Assembly (NCBI RefSeq): GCF_009687865.1
Contig: NZ_BLAE01000084.1
Span: 1-49,917, forward strand
DNA length: 49,917 nucleotides
Source: Acrocarpospora macrocephala
Lineage (GTDB): Bacteria; Actinomycetota; Actinomycetes; Streptosporangiales; Streptosporangiaceae
Reading direction: 5' to 3'
The position numbers and the translations under genes are program-made. Shown piece after piece: positions 43,598 to 49,917 of this stretch (position 1 is its first letter; every line of letters begins with the position of its first letter). The notes beneath the pieces were generated by a model. That model did not search any database and was not told the origin of the DNA. It was given only the letters and a program-made list of their open reading frames with translations.

Positions 43598-45415
43598 TTG
43601 CGTTGGCTGGCTCTGATCCTGGGCGTCGCGATTCTCGGCGGTGTCGCGTCCGTCGTGGTCGCGCTCAACGAGCCGGAACCTCGCGCCGCGAACGTGGGCA
43701 ATAGCGCGCCCTCCTCGCCGAAGCCGAGCGAGTCGGTGAAAGAGAACGAATTCACCGATCCGTGTGGAACGTTCGACACGAATGTGACGACGCCGTACTC
43801 GATCACGGGCTACTGGGTCCTGCCCACGACGGATCGGTGTAACTGGCGGCGGCAGCTGGAGGCCATCCACCATCTGGGCGGCGACACCGTGGTCCGGATC
43901 GGGTTCGGGCTCTCGCCGCGGCAGGTCAGCCCCGAGGGGTGGATTCTCGACCAGGTCACCGCTGAGGGTAAGGATCCGCTGGCGGACAAGCGGTATGCGT
44001 TCTGCGTGGAGAACGGGGTGCCCTGCGTGAAGGCGGCCGAGAACGATTTGAAGGCGGCCAATCCGGGAAATCGCATCAGCTGGAACTTCACCTATCGCAC
44101 GGATGAGCAGTATGGGGACGGGGTGTTCCGGTGCCCGGCGATGGAACGCAAGATCGTGATCGGGGACAAGGTCTTCTACCGCCTGCTCGCGTCCGAGGAT
44201 GGGTCTGACGACGCGACCTGCGATTTCACGTCCAAGGGCAAGGCTTACCATCTGATCCTGGTGTCCGCCGGGACGACTGACAGCCTGACCGAGTTGCTCG
44301 ATCTGGGGGACCGGTTCGGGATCAAGGTCTTTCCCGCGCTGCCGCTGGCTCCGCGCGATCCGACCGGGACGACGAGGGCGAATCCCCGGCATGTCGGTAC
44401 GCTCACGACTTTGACCCGGCGAATTCTCCAGGATTATGGCGACCGGCACGCCGGGCGGGAGTCGCTTGGGGGGGTTTATCAGCCGTTTGAGTTACAAATC
44501 CGGGATTGGGCTGAGCCGGAGAACGTGCCGACGCTCCAGGTGTACGCGGAGCAGCATCGGATCGTGGAGCAGGAATTGCCGGGGAAGCCGATCCTGGTGA
44601 GTCCGTATCTGGACGCGCGGCGGCGGGTGGGGTACACCTCGACGCCGAAGCAGGTGAAGAGTGGGTTCAAGGCGCTGGCCAGGACCGGGGTGGGGATCAT
44701 CGCCCCGCAGGACGGCCGGGGGACGGGCAAGGGCGGATTATTCTGGCCCAACTGGAAGAACCAGCCGGTCGATGAGCGGTTGAAGCCGGTGGTGGGGGAG
44801 AGCACGTACAACACCGCTTACTACGGTGGCACGCGCGAGTACTACCGGGAGATGGCGCAGGCTCGTAAGGAGCTGCTGGACGAGGGTGTTGAGGTCCAGT
44901 TGTGGGCCAACGTCGAGTCCTTCGAGCCGTCGGCCACGGAACGGTGTGGGACGCAGGGGTCCCGGGGGCGTACGGACAAGCCTCGGATGGACACGGCGGT
45001 GACGCTCGTGGGGCCGTACGTGTCGAAGATCATTTCGTATATGTGGACGGATTTCTATACCTGTGGGTCGCCGTCGCTTTCTGAGGAGATTGCCCGGGAC
45101 TGGGATAGGCCGGTGGCGATCCAGGCGGTGCGGGAAGAGCGGCAGATCCAGGATGGGCTGGAAATTCGGGGCTACCACATGCAGGACGCCAAGGTCACGT
45201 TGAGCTGGCCCGGTTTGGAGACTCCGCGCGTAGTCGACTCGGCCACCGTCGGGTGGTTCGACGGCAGCCCGATGGCGGATCTGCCCAGCACGGTCGGGCG
45301 GGTCTGGATCCCCGTGGACTGGGAGTCCGTGCCCAAGGACACGTGGGTTCGCGTCGAGGTCACCTCCGCCGACGGACGCAAGGCGGCCGAGCCTGTTTAC
45401 TACCGCCACGAGTGA
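43598..45415 (+). CDS. DUF4434 exported protein, glycoside-hydrolase-like
   Basis: 605 residues. An N-terminal hydrophobic segment, RWLALILGVAILGGVASVVV, acts as signal anchor and is followed by a Ser/Pro/Glu-rich linker. From about residue 65 the sequence matches DUF4434, a TIM-barrel glycosidase-like family: SITGYWVLPTTD, GGVYQPFELQIRDW and ILVSPYLDARRR, GIIAPQDGRGTGKGG, and LWANVESFEP with acidic residues that could be catalytic. The last 100 residues look like a beta-sandwich. Its position after the glycosyltransferases suggests trimming or processing of the exported polymer. The start is TTG 43598, preceded by AGGGGTGA, as no ATG or GTG is available in frame. Confidence 0.82.
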   Translation: MRWLALILGVAILGGVASVVVALNEPEPRAANVGNSAPSSPKPSESVKENEFTDPCGTFDTNVTTPYSITGYWVLPTTDRCNWRRQLEAIHHLGGDTVVRIGFGLSPRQVSPEGWILDQVTAEGKDPLADKRYAFCVENGVPCVKAAENDLKAANPGNRISWNFTYRTDEQYGDGVFRCPAMERKIVIGDKVFYRLLASEDGSDDATCDFTSKGKAYHLILVSAGTTDSLTELLDLGDRFGIKVFPALPLAPRDPTGTTRANPRHVGTLTTLTRRILQDYGDRHAGRESLGGVYQPFELQIRDWAEPENVPTLQVYAEQHRIVEQELPGKPILVSPYLDARRRVGYTSTPKQVKSGFKALARTGVGIIAPQDGRGTGKGGLFWPNWKNQPVDERLKPVVGESTYNTAYYGGTREYYREMAQARKELLDEGVEVQLWANVESFEPSATERCGTQGSRGRTDKPRMDTAVTLVGPYVSKIISYMWTDFYTCGSPSLSEEIARDWDRPVAIQAVREERQIQDGLEIRGYHMQDAKVTLSWPGLETPRVVDSATVGWFDGSPMADLPSTVGRVWIPVDWESVPKDTWVRVEVTSADGRKAAEPVYYRHE

Positions 45416-45428
45416 TCCATTCAGCGTG

Positions 45429-45434
45429 TAACGT
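45429..45434 (+). promoter_or_regulatory. -10 element of a leaderless transcript
   Basis: TAACGT lies 7 bases before ATG 45442, without a ribosome site between. Confidence 0.5.
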
Positions 45435-45441
45435 GCCTGAC

Positions 45442-46098
45442 ATGGTCCCGCGTATTCCCGTCAGCGTGGATCTCGTTGTGCTCACCGTGCGATTTCAGCA
45501 GCTCAGCGCGCTGGTGTGGCGACGGGATCGCGCGCCCTACAACGACTTGTGGGCGTTGTCGGGCGGGTTCATTCAACTGGAGGAGGACCTGCCCGCGGCG
45601 GCCGCCCGGGTCCTGGCCGAGCGGGCCGGGCTGCCCGGAGCTCCGGTGCATCTGGAGCAGCTCAAGACGTATGGGTATCCGGATCGGGATCCTCGGCAGC
45701 GTGTGGTGAGCGTGGCGTATCTGGGGTTGGCTCCGGATTTGCCGGCCTCGACTGAGGCGCATATGAGCTGGCAGGCGGTGTCGTCGTTGACGGCGATGGC
45801 GTTCGATCACCGGCGGATCGTGCTGGATGGGATCGAGCGGGCTCGGGCCAAGCTGGAGTACACCTCGCTGGGGGCGGCGTTCTGCCCGGAAGAGTTCACG
45901 GTGGCGGAACTGCGGCGGGTGTATGAGATCGTGTGGGGGCGGCAGCTCGATCCTCGCAACTTCCACCGGAAGGTGACGAAGACCGAGGGGTTCCTGATCC
46001 CGACCGGGCGGACGACGACGCGGGATGGGGGGCGCCCGGCGATGCTCTACCGGCGCGGACCTGCGGTGTTGCTGCATCCTCCGATGTTGCGGGTGTGA
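45442..46098 (+). CDS. Nudix domain protein with NrtR-type winged helix, catalytic motif degenerate
   Basis: 218 residues. The N-terminal part is a Nudix fold (VDLVVLTVRFQQLSALVWRR then LWALSGGFIQLEEDLPAAAA). The Nudix box reads G-x5-E-x7-RVLAERAGL where active enzymes have REUxEExGU, so two metal-binding Glu residues are lost and hydrolysis is doubtful. The C-terminal part, FTVAELRRVYEIVWGRQLDP and NFHRKVTKTEGFL, is the winged helix of NrtR regulators of NAD metabolism, which use the Nudix fold to sense ADP-ribose-type ligands. A regulator is therefore more likely than an enzyme; its target is not in view. Its last 25 codons are the source of the downstream tandem repeat. Confidence 0.88.
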   Translation: MVPRIPVSVDLVVLTVRFQQLSALVWRRDRAPYNDLWALSGGFIQLEEDLPAAAARVLAERAGLPGAPVHLEQLKTYGYPDRDPRQRVVSVAYLGLAPDLPASTEAHMSWQAVSSLTAMAFDHRRIVLDGIERARAKLEYTSLGAAFCPEEFTVAELRRVYEIVWGRQLDPRNFHRKVTKTEGFLIPTGRTTTRDGGRPAMLYRRGPAVLLHPPMLRV

Positions 46099-46400
46099 CG
46101 TGGGGTGGGGCGTCCGGCGTTGCTCGACCGGTGTGGACCTGCGGTGTTGTCGCGTCCGCTGATGGTGCGGGTGTGGGGTCGGGTGGGGGTTCTGCGCTGC
46201 CCTACTGGCCTGGATCTGCGGTGTTGCTGCATCCTCCGATGTTGCGGGTGTGAGGGGGGGATGGGGGCGCCCGGCGCTGCTCGACCGGTGTGGATCTGCG
46301 GTGTTGTCGCGGCCACTGATGGTGCGGATGGGGGTTTCGGCCCTGCTCTACCGGCGTGGACCTGCGGTGTTGTTGCATCCGCTGATGGTGCGGGTGTGAC
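46023..46400 (+). repeat. Five imperfect tandem copies of the Nudix gene 3' end
   Basis: The segment encoding the Nudix C-terminus plus its stop recurs downstream. The shared core CTGCGGTGTT occurs at 46061, 46139, 46216, 46296 and 46362, giving steps of 78, 77, 80 and 66 bases. Each copy has the order GGCG(C/T)CCGGCG...CGGTGTGGA-CTGCGGTGTT, then either GCTGCATCCTCCGATGTTGC or a TCGCGTCCGCTGATGGTGC-like variant, and ends GGGTGTGA. The two variants roughly alternate. Only the first copy is coding; the rest fill the gap up to the acyltransferase promoter. Frames through the copies exist but have no credible start. Confidence 0.88.
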
Positions 46401-46449
46401 GTCCGTACCCGAATGGGACAGAATGCGATCTCCCAGGGTTTTCTCAGGA

Positions 46450-46455
46450 TATATT
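46450..46455 (+). promoter_or_regulatory. -10 element of a leaderless transcript
   Basis: TATATT, close to consensus, lies 7 bases before GTG 46463. No ribosome site is present. Confidence 0.6.
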
Positions 46456-46462
46456 CGCCCAT

Positions 46463-47560
46463 GTGCTGATCTCGGCGCCTCCGTCTTCGGCGGCTATCGC
46501 GGAAACCCTGGCCGTTGAACCTCCGGTTCGCCAGCGGCTGCGTGTGCTTGATCTGCTGCGGTTTGTCGCGGCGCTTGGGGTGGTTCTGTTTCACTTCGTG
46601 GAGACGCGGGCGTGGGGGACTCCCAATGCGTTTCCGGGGTTGAGCGCGGTCAGCGTCTTCGGGGCGTACGGCGTGCGGTTGTTCTTCATGATCAGCGGGT
46701 TTGTGATCCTGATGAGTGCGTGGGGGCGGACCACGGGGGAGTTCGCGGCTTCGCGGATTGCGCGGTTGTATCCGGCGTACTGGGCGAGTGTGATCGTGCT
46801 GGGGGCGCTCGCGCTGGCGGGGTGGGTCACTGATCATCGGCCGACGTTGTCGGAGCTGCTGGCTAATCTGACCATGCTTCAGCATGGGATGAAGATTCGT
46901 GATCTTGAGATCGTGTACTGGACGCTCTGGCAGGAGCTTGTCTTCTACGTGATGATCGGGTGTTTCGCGGCGGTGGGGATCACCTATAGGCGTTGCCTGG
47001 GGTTCATGGCCGGGTGGGTGTTTCTGCTGCTGGTGGGGGAGCGGCTGGATATCAGCGTGCTCAAGGTGGTGTTGGTGCAGTTCAGCGCGCCGTACTTCAT
47101 CGCGGGGATGGCGCTGTTCCTGATCTACCGGTTCGGCGGGTCGCTGCTGCCGTGGCTGTTCGTGGGGGTGGCGTGGACCATCGGGCTGATTCAGGCGCTG
47201 GGAGAGCGTCCGCCGGCGGTGGTCAGGTTCGGGGAGGCGCTGGGGTCGGCGCTGGTGGTCGGGGTGATCTCACTGATCTTCCTGGTGATGATCCTGGTGG
47301 CCCTCGGAAAACTGGAGGGGCTGGACTGGAAGTGGTTCACGGTGCTGGGCGCACTGACGTATCCGCTGTACCTGTTCCACCACCATGTCGGGTTTCTGTT
47401 GATCCAGTGGCTGCATCCGGTTCTGGGGAATCGGGTGACGTTACCGCTGGTGCTCGGAGTTGTGCTGGGGGTGGCGTGGCTGGTCTATCGGCTGATCGAG
47501 GTGCCACTGCAGCCACGATTGAAGTCAGCCCTGGCCCGCTCACTACGGGCCGACACCTGA
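46463..47560 (+). CDS. Membrane acyltransferase, acyltransferase 3 family
   Basis: 365 residues with about ten membrane helices. The first helix contains the conserved catalytic His (LDLLRFVAALGVVLFHFVE, with VVLFHF), followed by GVRLFFMISGFVILMS and SRIARLYPAYWASV with the Arg used by this family. It should transfer acyl groups, probably acetyl, from a cytoplasmic donor to an extracellular sugar. As part of the polysaccharide locus it is a candidate for O-acetylating the polymer. There is no C-terminal SGNH domain. Leaderless GTG start. The gene lies immediately after the Nudix-derived repeat tract. Confidence 0.88.
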   Translation: MLISAPPSSAAIAETLAVEPPVRQRLRVLDLLRFVAALGVVLFHFVETRAWGTPNAFPGLSAVSVFGAYGVRLFFMISGFVILMSAWGRTTGEFAASRIARLYPAYWASVIVLGALALAGWVTDHRPTLSELLANLTMLQHGMKIRDLEIVYWTLWQELVFYVMIGCFAAVGITYRRCLGFMAGWVFLLLVGERLDISVLKVVLVQFSAPYFIAGMALFLIYRFGGSLLPWLFVGVAWTIGLIQALGERPPAVVRFGEALGSALVVGVISLIFLVMILVALGKLEGLDWKWFTVLGALTYPLYLFHHHVGFLLIQWLHPVLGNRVTLPLVLGVVLGVAWLVYRLIEVPLQPRLKSALARSLRADT

Positions 47561-47664
47561 GTCACTTCGTCTGAGCGCATTTTTCGCGCTTATTCTGGTC
47601 GCTCCCTTGCCCGGGGTTCAGCTTCGTCCGGGTCACGTCTTCGGCCGTCGTTCCATCCAGTACG

Positions 47665-47703
47665 CGGGGTTCCCCCACCCAGCGGGAATGGGGCGGAGCC
47701 CCG
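47665..47703. terminator. Candidate bidirectional terminator between convergent genes
   Basis: CGGGGTTCC (47665-47673) and GGAGCCCCG (47695-47703) pair with one G-U. The hairpin lies in the 208-base gap between the acyltransferase and the deacetylase, which otherwise holds no feature I recognise. Confidence 0.4.
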
Positions 47704-47768
47704 AGAGGGCGTACCGGCGGGGGCGGGCGGAGCCCGAGGGTAATCAAAGGGCTGGGTGGGGGGGAAAA

Positions 47769-48617
47769 TCACTTCTTTTTGGGCCAGACCTCGCCGGGGG
47801 CAAGTTTGCGGTTGCCGAGCAGGGTTGAGATGGTGACGAACTTGTAGCCGCGCTTCTTGAGGGTTTTCAGGACGGCGGGCATCGACTTGACGGTCTCGGG
47901 GACGATGTCGTGCAGAAGGATCACGCCGTTGCGCTTGGCCAGTTTGAGGGTGCGGGCGGTGATGATCTTCTGGTTTCTGGCCTGCCAGTCGAGGGTGGAG
48001 CCGGTCCACATGATCTGCGGCAGGCCGAGTTCGGCCATCCGCGCGCCGACTCGGGCGTTGGTGGCTCCGGACGGCGGGCGCATCATGGTCGGCCACAGGC
48101 CGATGGTCTCGTGGATCACTTCCTGGGTGCTGGTGATCTCAGCGACGATCTCCTCGTCCGAGAGCGTGGTCAGGCTGGGATGATCCCACGTGTGGTTCCC
48201 GACCTCGTGCCCTTCCTTGACCATGCGCTGCATCATCTCGGGACGGTTGGCGACCTTCCGGCCGAGCACAAAAAATGTCGCCTTGGCTTGATACTTCTTG
48301 AGGGTGTCCAGCAGCTCGGGGGTGTACGGCCAAGGGCCGTCGTCAAACGTCAGCGCGATGCACTTGTATCGCTCGCAGTACGGCTTGGCCGCCTGGGCGG
48401 TCGCCGGCGGCATGAGCAGGCTCGCAACACATAAGGTGCAGATCGCGGCAACCGCAACCCGGGAAAATCGTGCAATCTTCGCATTTCGGACGCGGCTGGT
48501 CCACCTGCCCCGAGCGCTGCTCATTATCCTCGCGACCCTCGCGATCCTTGCAACCTTCATGAACCCGGCAACTCGGGCAACATCGGCAACTTTGACATTT
48601 CTGGCGATCAACCGCAT
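47769..48617 (-). CDS. Polysaccharide deacetylase (NodB domain), exported
   Basis: 282 residues. The NodB metal-dependent deacetylase motifs are all present: TFDDGP (catalytic-base and metal Asp), HTWDHPSL (metal His residues), RPPSG with the Arg, a tryptophan in LDWQARN and LLHD with the catalytic His. It should remove N- or O-acetyl groups from an extracellular polymer such as the locus polysaccharide, chitin or peptidoglycan. A signal segment (VAVAAICTLCVASLLMPPAT, ending AQAA) precedes the domain. The first about 45 residues are odd: basic tripeptide repeats of V/I-A-R. On the minus strand TAAGAT lies 8 bases before ATG 48617, suggesting a leaderless start; ATG 48524 has GAGG and would skip most of the repeat. 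Confidence 0.93.
   Translation of the reverse strand: MRLIARNVKVADVARVAGFMKVARIARVARIMSSARGRWTSRVRNAKIARFSRVAVAAICTLCVASLLMPPATAQAAKPYCERYKCIALTFDDGPWPYTPELLDTLKKYQAKATFFVLGRKVANRPEMMQRMVKEGHEVGNHTWDHPSLTTLSDEEIVAEITSTQEVIHETIGLWPTMMRPPSGATNARVGARMAELGLPQIMWTGSTLDWQARNQKIITARTLKLAKRNGVILLHDIVPETVKSMPAVLKTLKKRGYKFVTISTLLGNRKLAPGEVWPKKK
48525..48593 (-). repeat. Tripeptide-encoding 9-base repeats in the deacetylase start
   Basis: Read on the minus strand, units such as GTTGCCGAT, GTTGCCCGA, GTTGCCGGG, GTTGCAAGG, ATCGCGAGG and GTCGCGAGG follow each other, encoding VAD-VAR-VAG-FMK-VAR-IAR-VAR. It reads as a degenerate nine-base tandem array ahead of the signal helix. Confidence 0.65.
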
Positions 48618-48637
48618 GGTGCCGCATCTTAACGTTC

Positions 48638-48781
48638 GTCACCGCATGCGGTTTAACACCTGTCACGGTTGGCGGTTCCGCGTCAGTCACGGTTCGGGGC
48701 TTCACGCCAGTCACGGTTCGGGGTTGCGCCTTCGTCACGGTGGAGGGTTTCGTGTTCGTCACCGTATGCGGTCACATTGGC
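48638..48781. repeat. Six tandem 24-bp repeats in the divergent intergenic region
   Basis: Units begin with GTCAC at 48638, 48662, 48686, 48710, 48734 and 48758, exactly 24 bases apart. The middle ones share GTCACGGTTCGGGGnTTnnnC. The tract fills most of the 266 bases between the deacetylase and the SARP-type regulator. There are no spacers, so it is not a CRISPR. On the minus strand the units could encode an 8-residue repeat (TVTGVKPR), but that frame conflicts with the deacetylase. It may be a site array for a DNA-binding protein, or a simple slippage product. Bases 48782-48883 hold nothing else I recognise. Confidence 0.85.
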
Positions 48782-48883
48782 GATCTTTCAGGATTTCCTT
48801 GCGTCTGATGACGTGGTGCGATTTGATCCATACCGCTCTTGTTCGTGTCCGCGCGTCCCCACTGCTGATGGCTGGGAGAGACG

Positions 48884-49917
48884 GTGGAGTTTCGAGTACT
48901 GGGGCCCGTCGAGGTGTGGGACGGGGTGCGCAGCCTGCAGCTGGGGGGCCCGAAACCGCGCACGTTACTGGCCGCTCTCCTGCTGGAATCCGGGCGAGTC
49001 GTCTCGGTGGACCGGCTCATCGACATCCTGTGGCCGCTGTCGCCTCCAGGCAGCGCGCCCTCGCTCATCCAGACGTACGTTTCAGCGTTGCGCAAGGAGT
49101 TGCTCGCCGCCGGACGAGGCGAGGTGATCGAGACGCGGGCGCCGGGTTATGTCGTCCGTACGCGGCCTGGAGAGCTGGATTCCGAGCAGTTTGAGGCACT
49201 TGTCGCGGAAGGGCGGCGCCGGGCGGCTGCGGGGGATCTGGAGGGCGCCAGCGGCTCGTTCGTGGCGGCGCTCGGATTGTGGCGCGGAGAGGCTCTTGGG
49301 GGCCTCGGGGAAGCGTTGCGAGCCGAAGCCACCCGCCTGGAGGAGATGCGCCTTTCAGCCATCGAGGAACGAATCACCACCGATCTGGCCAGGAACGCCG
49401 AATCCGAGATCGTGGCCGAACTCCGCTCGCTGGTCGGTGAACACCCCACCCGCGAACGGCTCCGCGGCCAGCTGATGATCGCCCTCTACCGCCTCGGCAT
49501 GCAGGCAGAAGCCCTGACAATCTTCCAACGCGGCCGCGACCTCCTCGTCGAAGAACTCGGCATCGAACCCGGCCCAGAACTCCGCGCCATCCACGAGGCC
49601 GTCCTCCGCGCCGACGACACCACCCTCGGCTGGACCAGCCCCGACCAACGCCTCCGACTGCAAGACCCCCACCTCAGGCTGCCCGACCCACGCCATGGAT
49701 TCCAGGACCCCGGAGCCGGTGGACCGGACTCCCGGCATGGAGCTCAAGACCCTCGGTTGGGTGGGGCAGGCTCTAGGCGTGGGGGTCAGGATCCCGGGTT
49801 CGGTGGGTCGGATTCCCCGCATGGGGCTCGGGACCTCAGGCATGGAGCTCAAGACCCTCGGTCCGGTGGGACGGAATCCCAGCAAGACCCTCGGTTCGGT
49901 GGGGCAGGCTCTAGGCG
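48884..49917 (+). CDS. SARP/AfsR-type regulator with BTAD domain (partial, 3' end cut)
   Basis: 344 codons visible, running off the right edge. The N-terminus, EFRVLGPVEVWDG then LGGPKPRTLLAALLLESGRV and LIQTYVSALRKEL, is an OmpR-like winged helix; residues about 100-245 form the bacterial transcriptional activation domain (ELDSEQFEALVAEGR, LGLWRGEALGGL, HPTRERLRGQLMIALYRLGM, QAEALTIFQRGRDLLVEELG). Such proteins activate secondary-metabolite or developmental genes by binding direct heptameric repeats. The remainder is a Gly/Asp/Arg-rich in-frame repeat. Whether NB-ARC and TPR domains follow is not visible. The start GTG 48884 has GGGAGAG just upstream. Confidence 0.9.
   Translation, partial: MEFRVLGPVEVWDGVRSLQLGGPKPRTLLAALLLESGRVVSVDRLIDILWPLSPPGSAPSLIQTYVSALRKELLAAGRGEVIETRAPGYVVRTRPGELDSEQFEALVAEGRRRAAAGDLEGASGSFVAALGLWRGEALGGLGEALRAEATRLEEMRLSAIEERITTDLARNAESEIVAELRSLVGEHPTRERLRGQLMIALYRLGMQAEALTIFQRGRDLLVEELGIEPGPELRAIHEAVLRADDTTLGWTSPDQRLRLQDPHLRLPDPRHGFQDPGAGGPDSRHGAQDPRLGGAGSRRGGQDPGFGGSDSPHGARDLRHGAQDPRSGGTESQQDPRFGGAGSR
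49694..49917 (+). repeat. 42-bp in-frame repeats within the SARP gene
   Basis: Units start at 49694, 49736, 49778, 49820 (half unit, 21 bases), 49841 and 49883 (beginning three codons late and cut by the edge). The consensus peptide is HGAQDPRxGGxxSR. CATGGAGCTCAAGACCCTCG occurs identically in two units, and GGTGGGGCAGGCTCTAGGCG in two, so expansion is recent. All copies keep the frame. Confidence 0.85.

Noticed and set aside
46105-46518. Frames running through the 78-bp repeats
   Set aside because: They exist because the repeat units are GC-rich and near a multiple of three; no ribosome site or promoter, and they run into the acyltransferase start.
48343-48762. A 139-codon minus-strand frame beginning with TVTxxxPx octapeptide repeats and continuing with many Cys residues
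   Set aside because: It overlaps the deacetylase in another frame; the repeats come from the 24-bp array and the Cys-rich part is the shifted reading of the deacetylase start. No ribosome site.
48638-48781. A CRISPR array
   Set aside because: The units are directly abutted without unique spacers, and no cas genes are present.
1-49917. tRNA, rRNA, riboswitch or insertion-sequence features
   Set aside because: I looked for cloverleaf-like tails, transposase motifs and terminal inverted repeats and found none I could support.

Overview
The window is about 50 kb of very GC-rich, densely packed DNA with codon use, DUF742/roadblock/GTPase conservon genes, a DUF6879/DUF6082 gene set and leaderless start sites that point to a mycelial actinobacterium, most likely of the order Streptosporangiales (Nonomuraea/Streptosporangium/Actinomadura-like). 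The order is an inference from gene content; no rRNA or tRNA is present to confirm it.

Layout. (1) 1-2.8 kb: the end of a secreted protein with a chitin-binding CBM5/12 module, a DUF305 lipoprotein, a VOC protein and a small unknown. (2) 1.66-5.5 kb: a ROK repressor divergent from xylAB, with a clear promoter and an inverted-repeat operator between them, and a hairpin terminator after xylB. (3) 5.6-16.9 kb: a DUF998 membrane protein, then two conservon-type signalling loci. The first has only a nitrate/nitrite-sensing-type kinase plus DUF742. The second is complete (kinase, roadblock, DUF742, GTPase) and ends in a strong hairpin. Between them lie a sulfotransferase, a multicopper oxidase lipoprotein, an unknown and a short-chain dehydrogenase. 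(4) 16.9-21.6 kb: an acetyltransferase, a membrane acyltransferase, then a visibly AT-richer cassette (small protein, DUF6879, DUF6082, lipoprotein).

(5) 21.6-36.1 kb: a large aldaric-acid catabolic region. IclR regulator, glucarate-dehydratase-like enolase, D-2-hydroxyacid dehydrogenase, a five-gene peptide-type ABC transporter, a LysR regulator, then kdgD, a semialdehyde dehydrogenase, a second (bona fide) gudD and a second D-2-hydroxyacid dehydrogenase. GudD, KdgD and the aldehyde dehydrogenase form the complete route D-glucarate -> 5-dehydro-4-deoxyglucarate -> 2-oxoglutarate semialdehyde -> 2-oxoglutarate. An 18-bp near-palindrome between the IclR gene and the first enolase recurs, in diverged form, at the promoter of the transporter's binding-protein gene, suggesting one regulator controls uptake and catabolism.

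(6) 36.1-48.6 kb: a surface-polysaccharide locus: fused CgeB-like/GT2 glycosyltransferase, UDP-GlcNAc 2-epimerase, two GT4 glycosyltransferases, a UDP-ManNAc-type dehydrogenase preceded by a tiny Cys-Cys leader ORF, a DUF4434 exported protein, a Nudix/NrtR-like regulator, an acyltransferase and a NodB deacetylase. (7) 48.9 kb-end: the start of a SARP/AfsR-type regulator cut by the window edge.

The last 4 kb is unusual for carrying four independent short tandem-repeat tracts: a roughly 78-bp repeat made from the 3' end of the Nudix gene, a 24-bp intergenic array, a tripeptide repeat in the deacetylase N-terminus and a 42-bp in-frame repeat in the SARP gene. I found no CRISPR array, insertion sequence or RNA gene.
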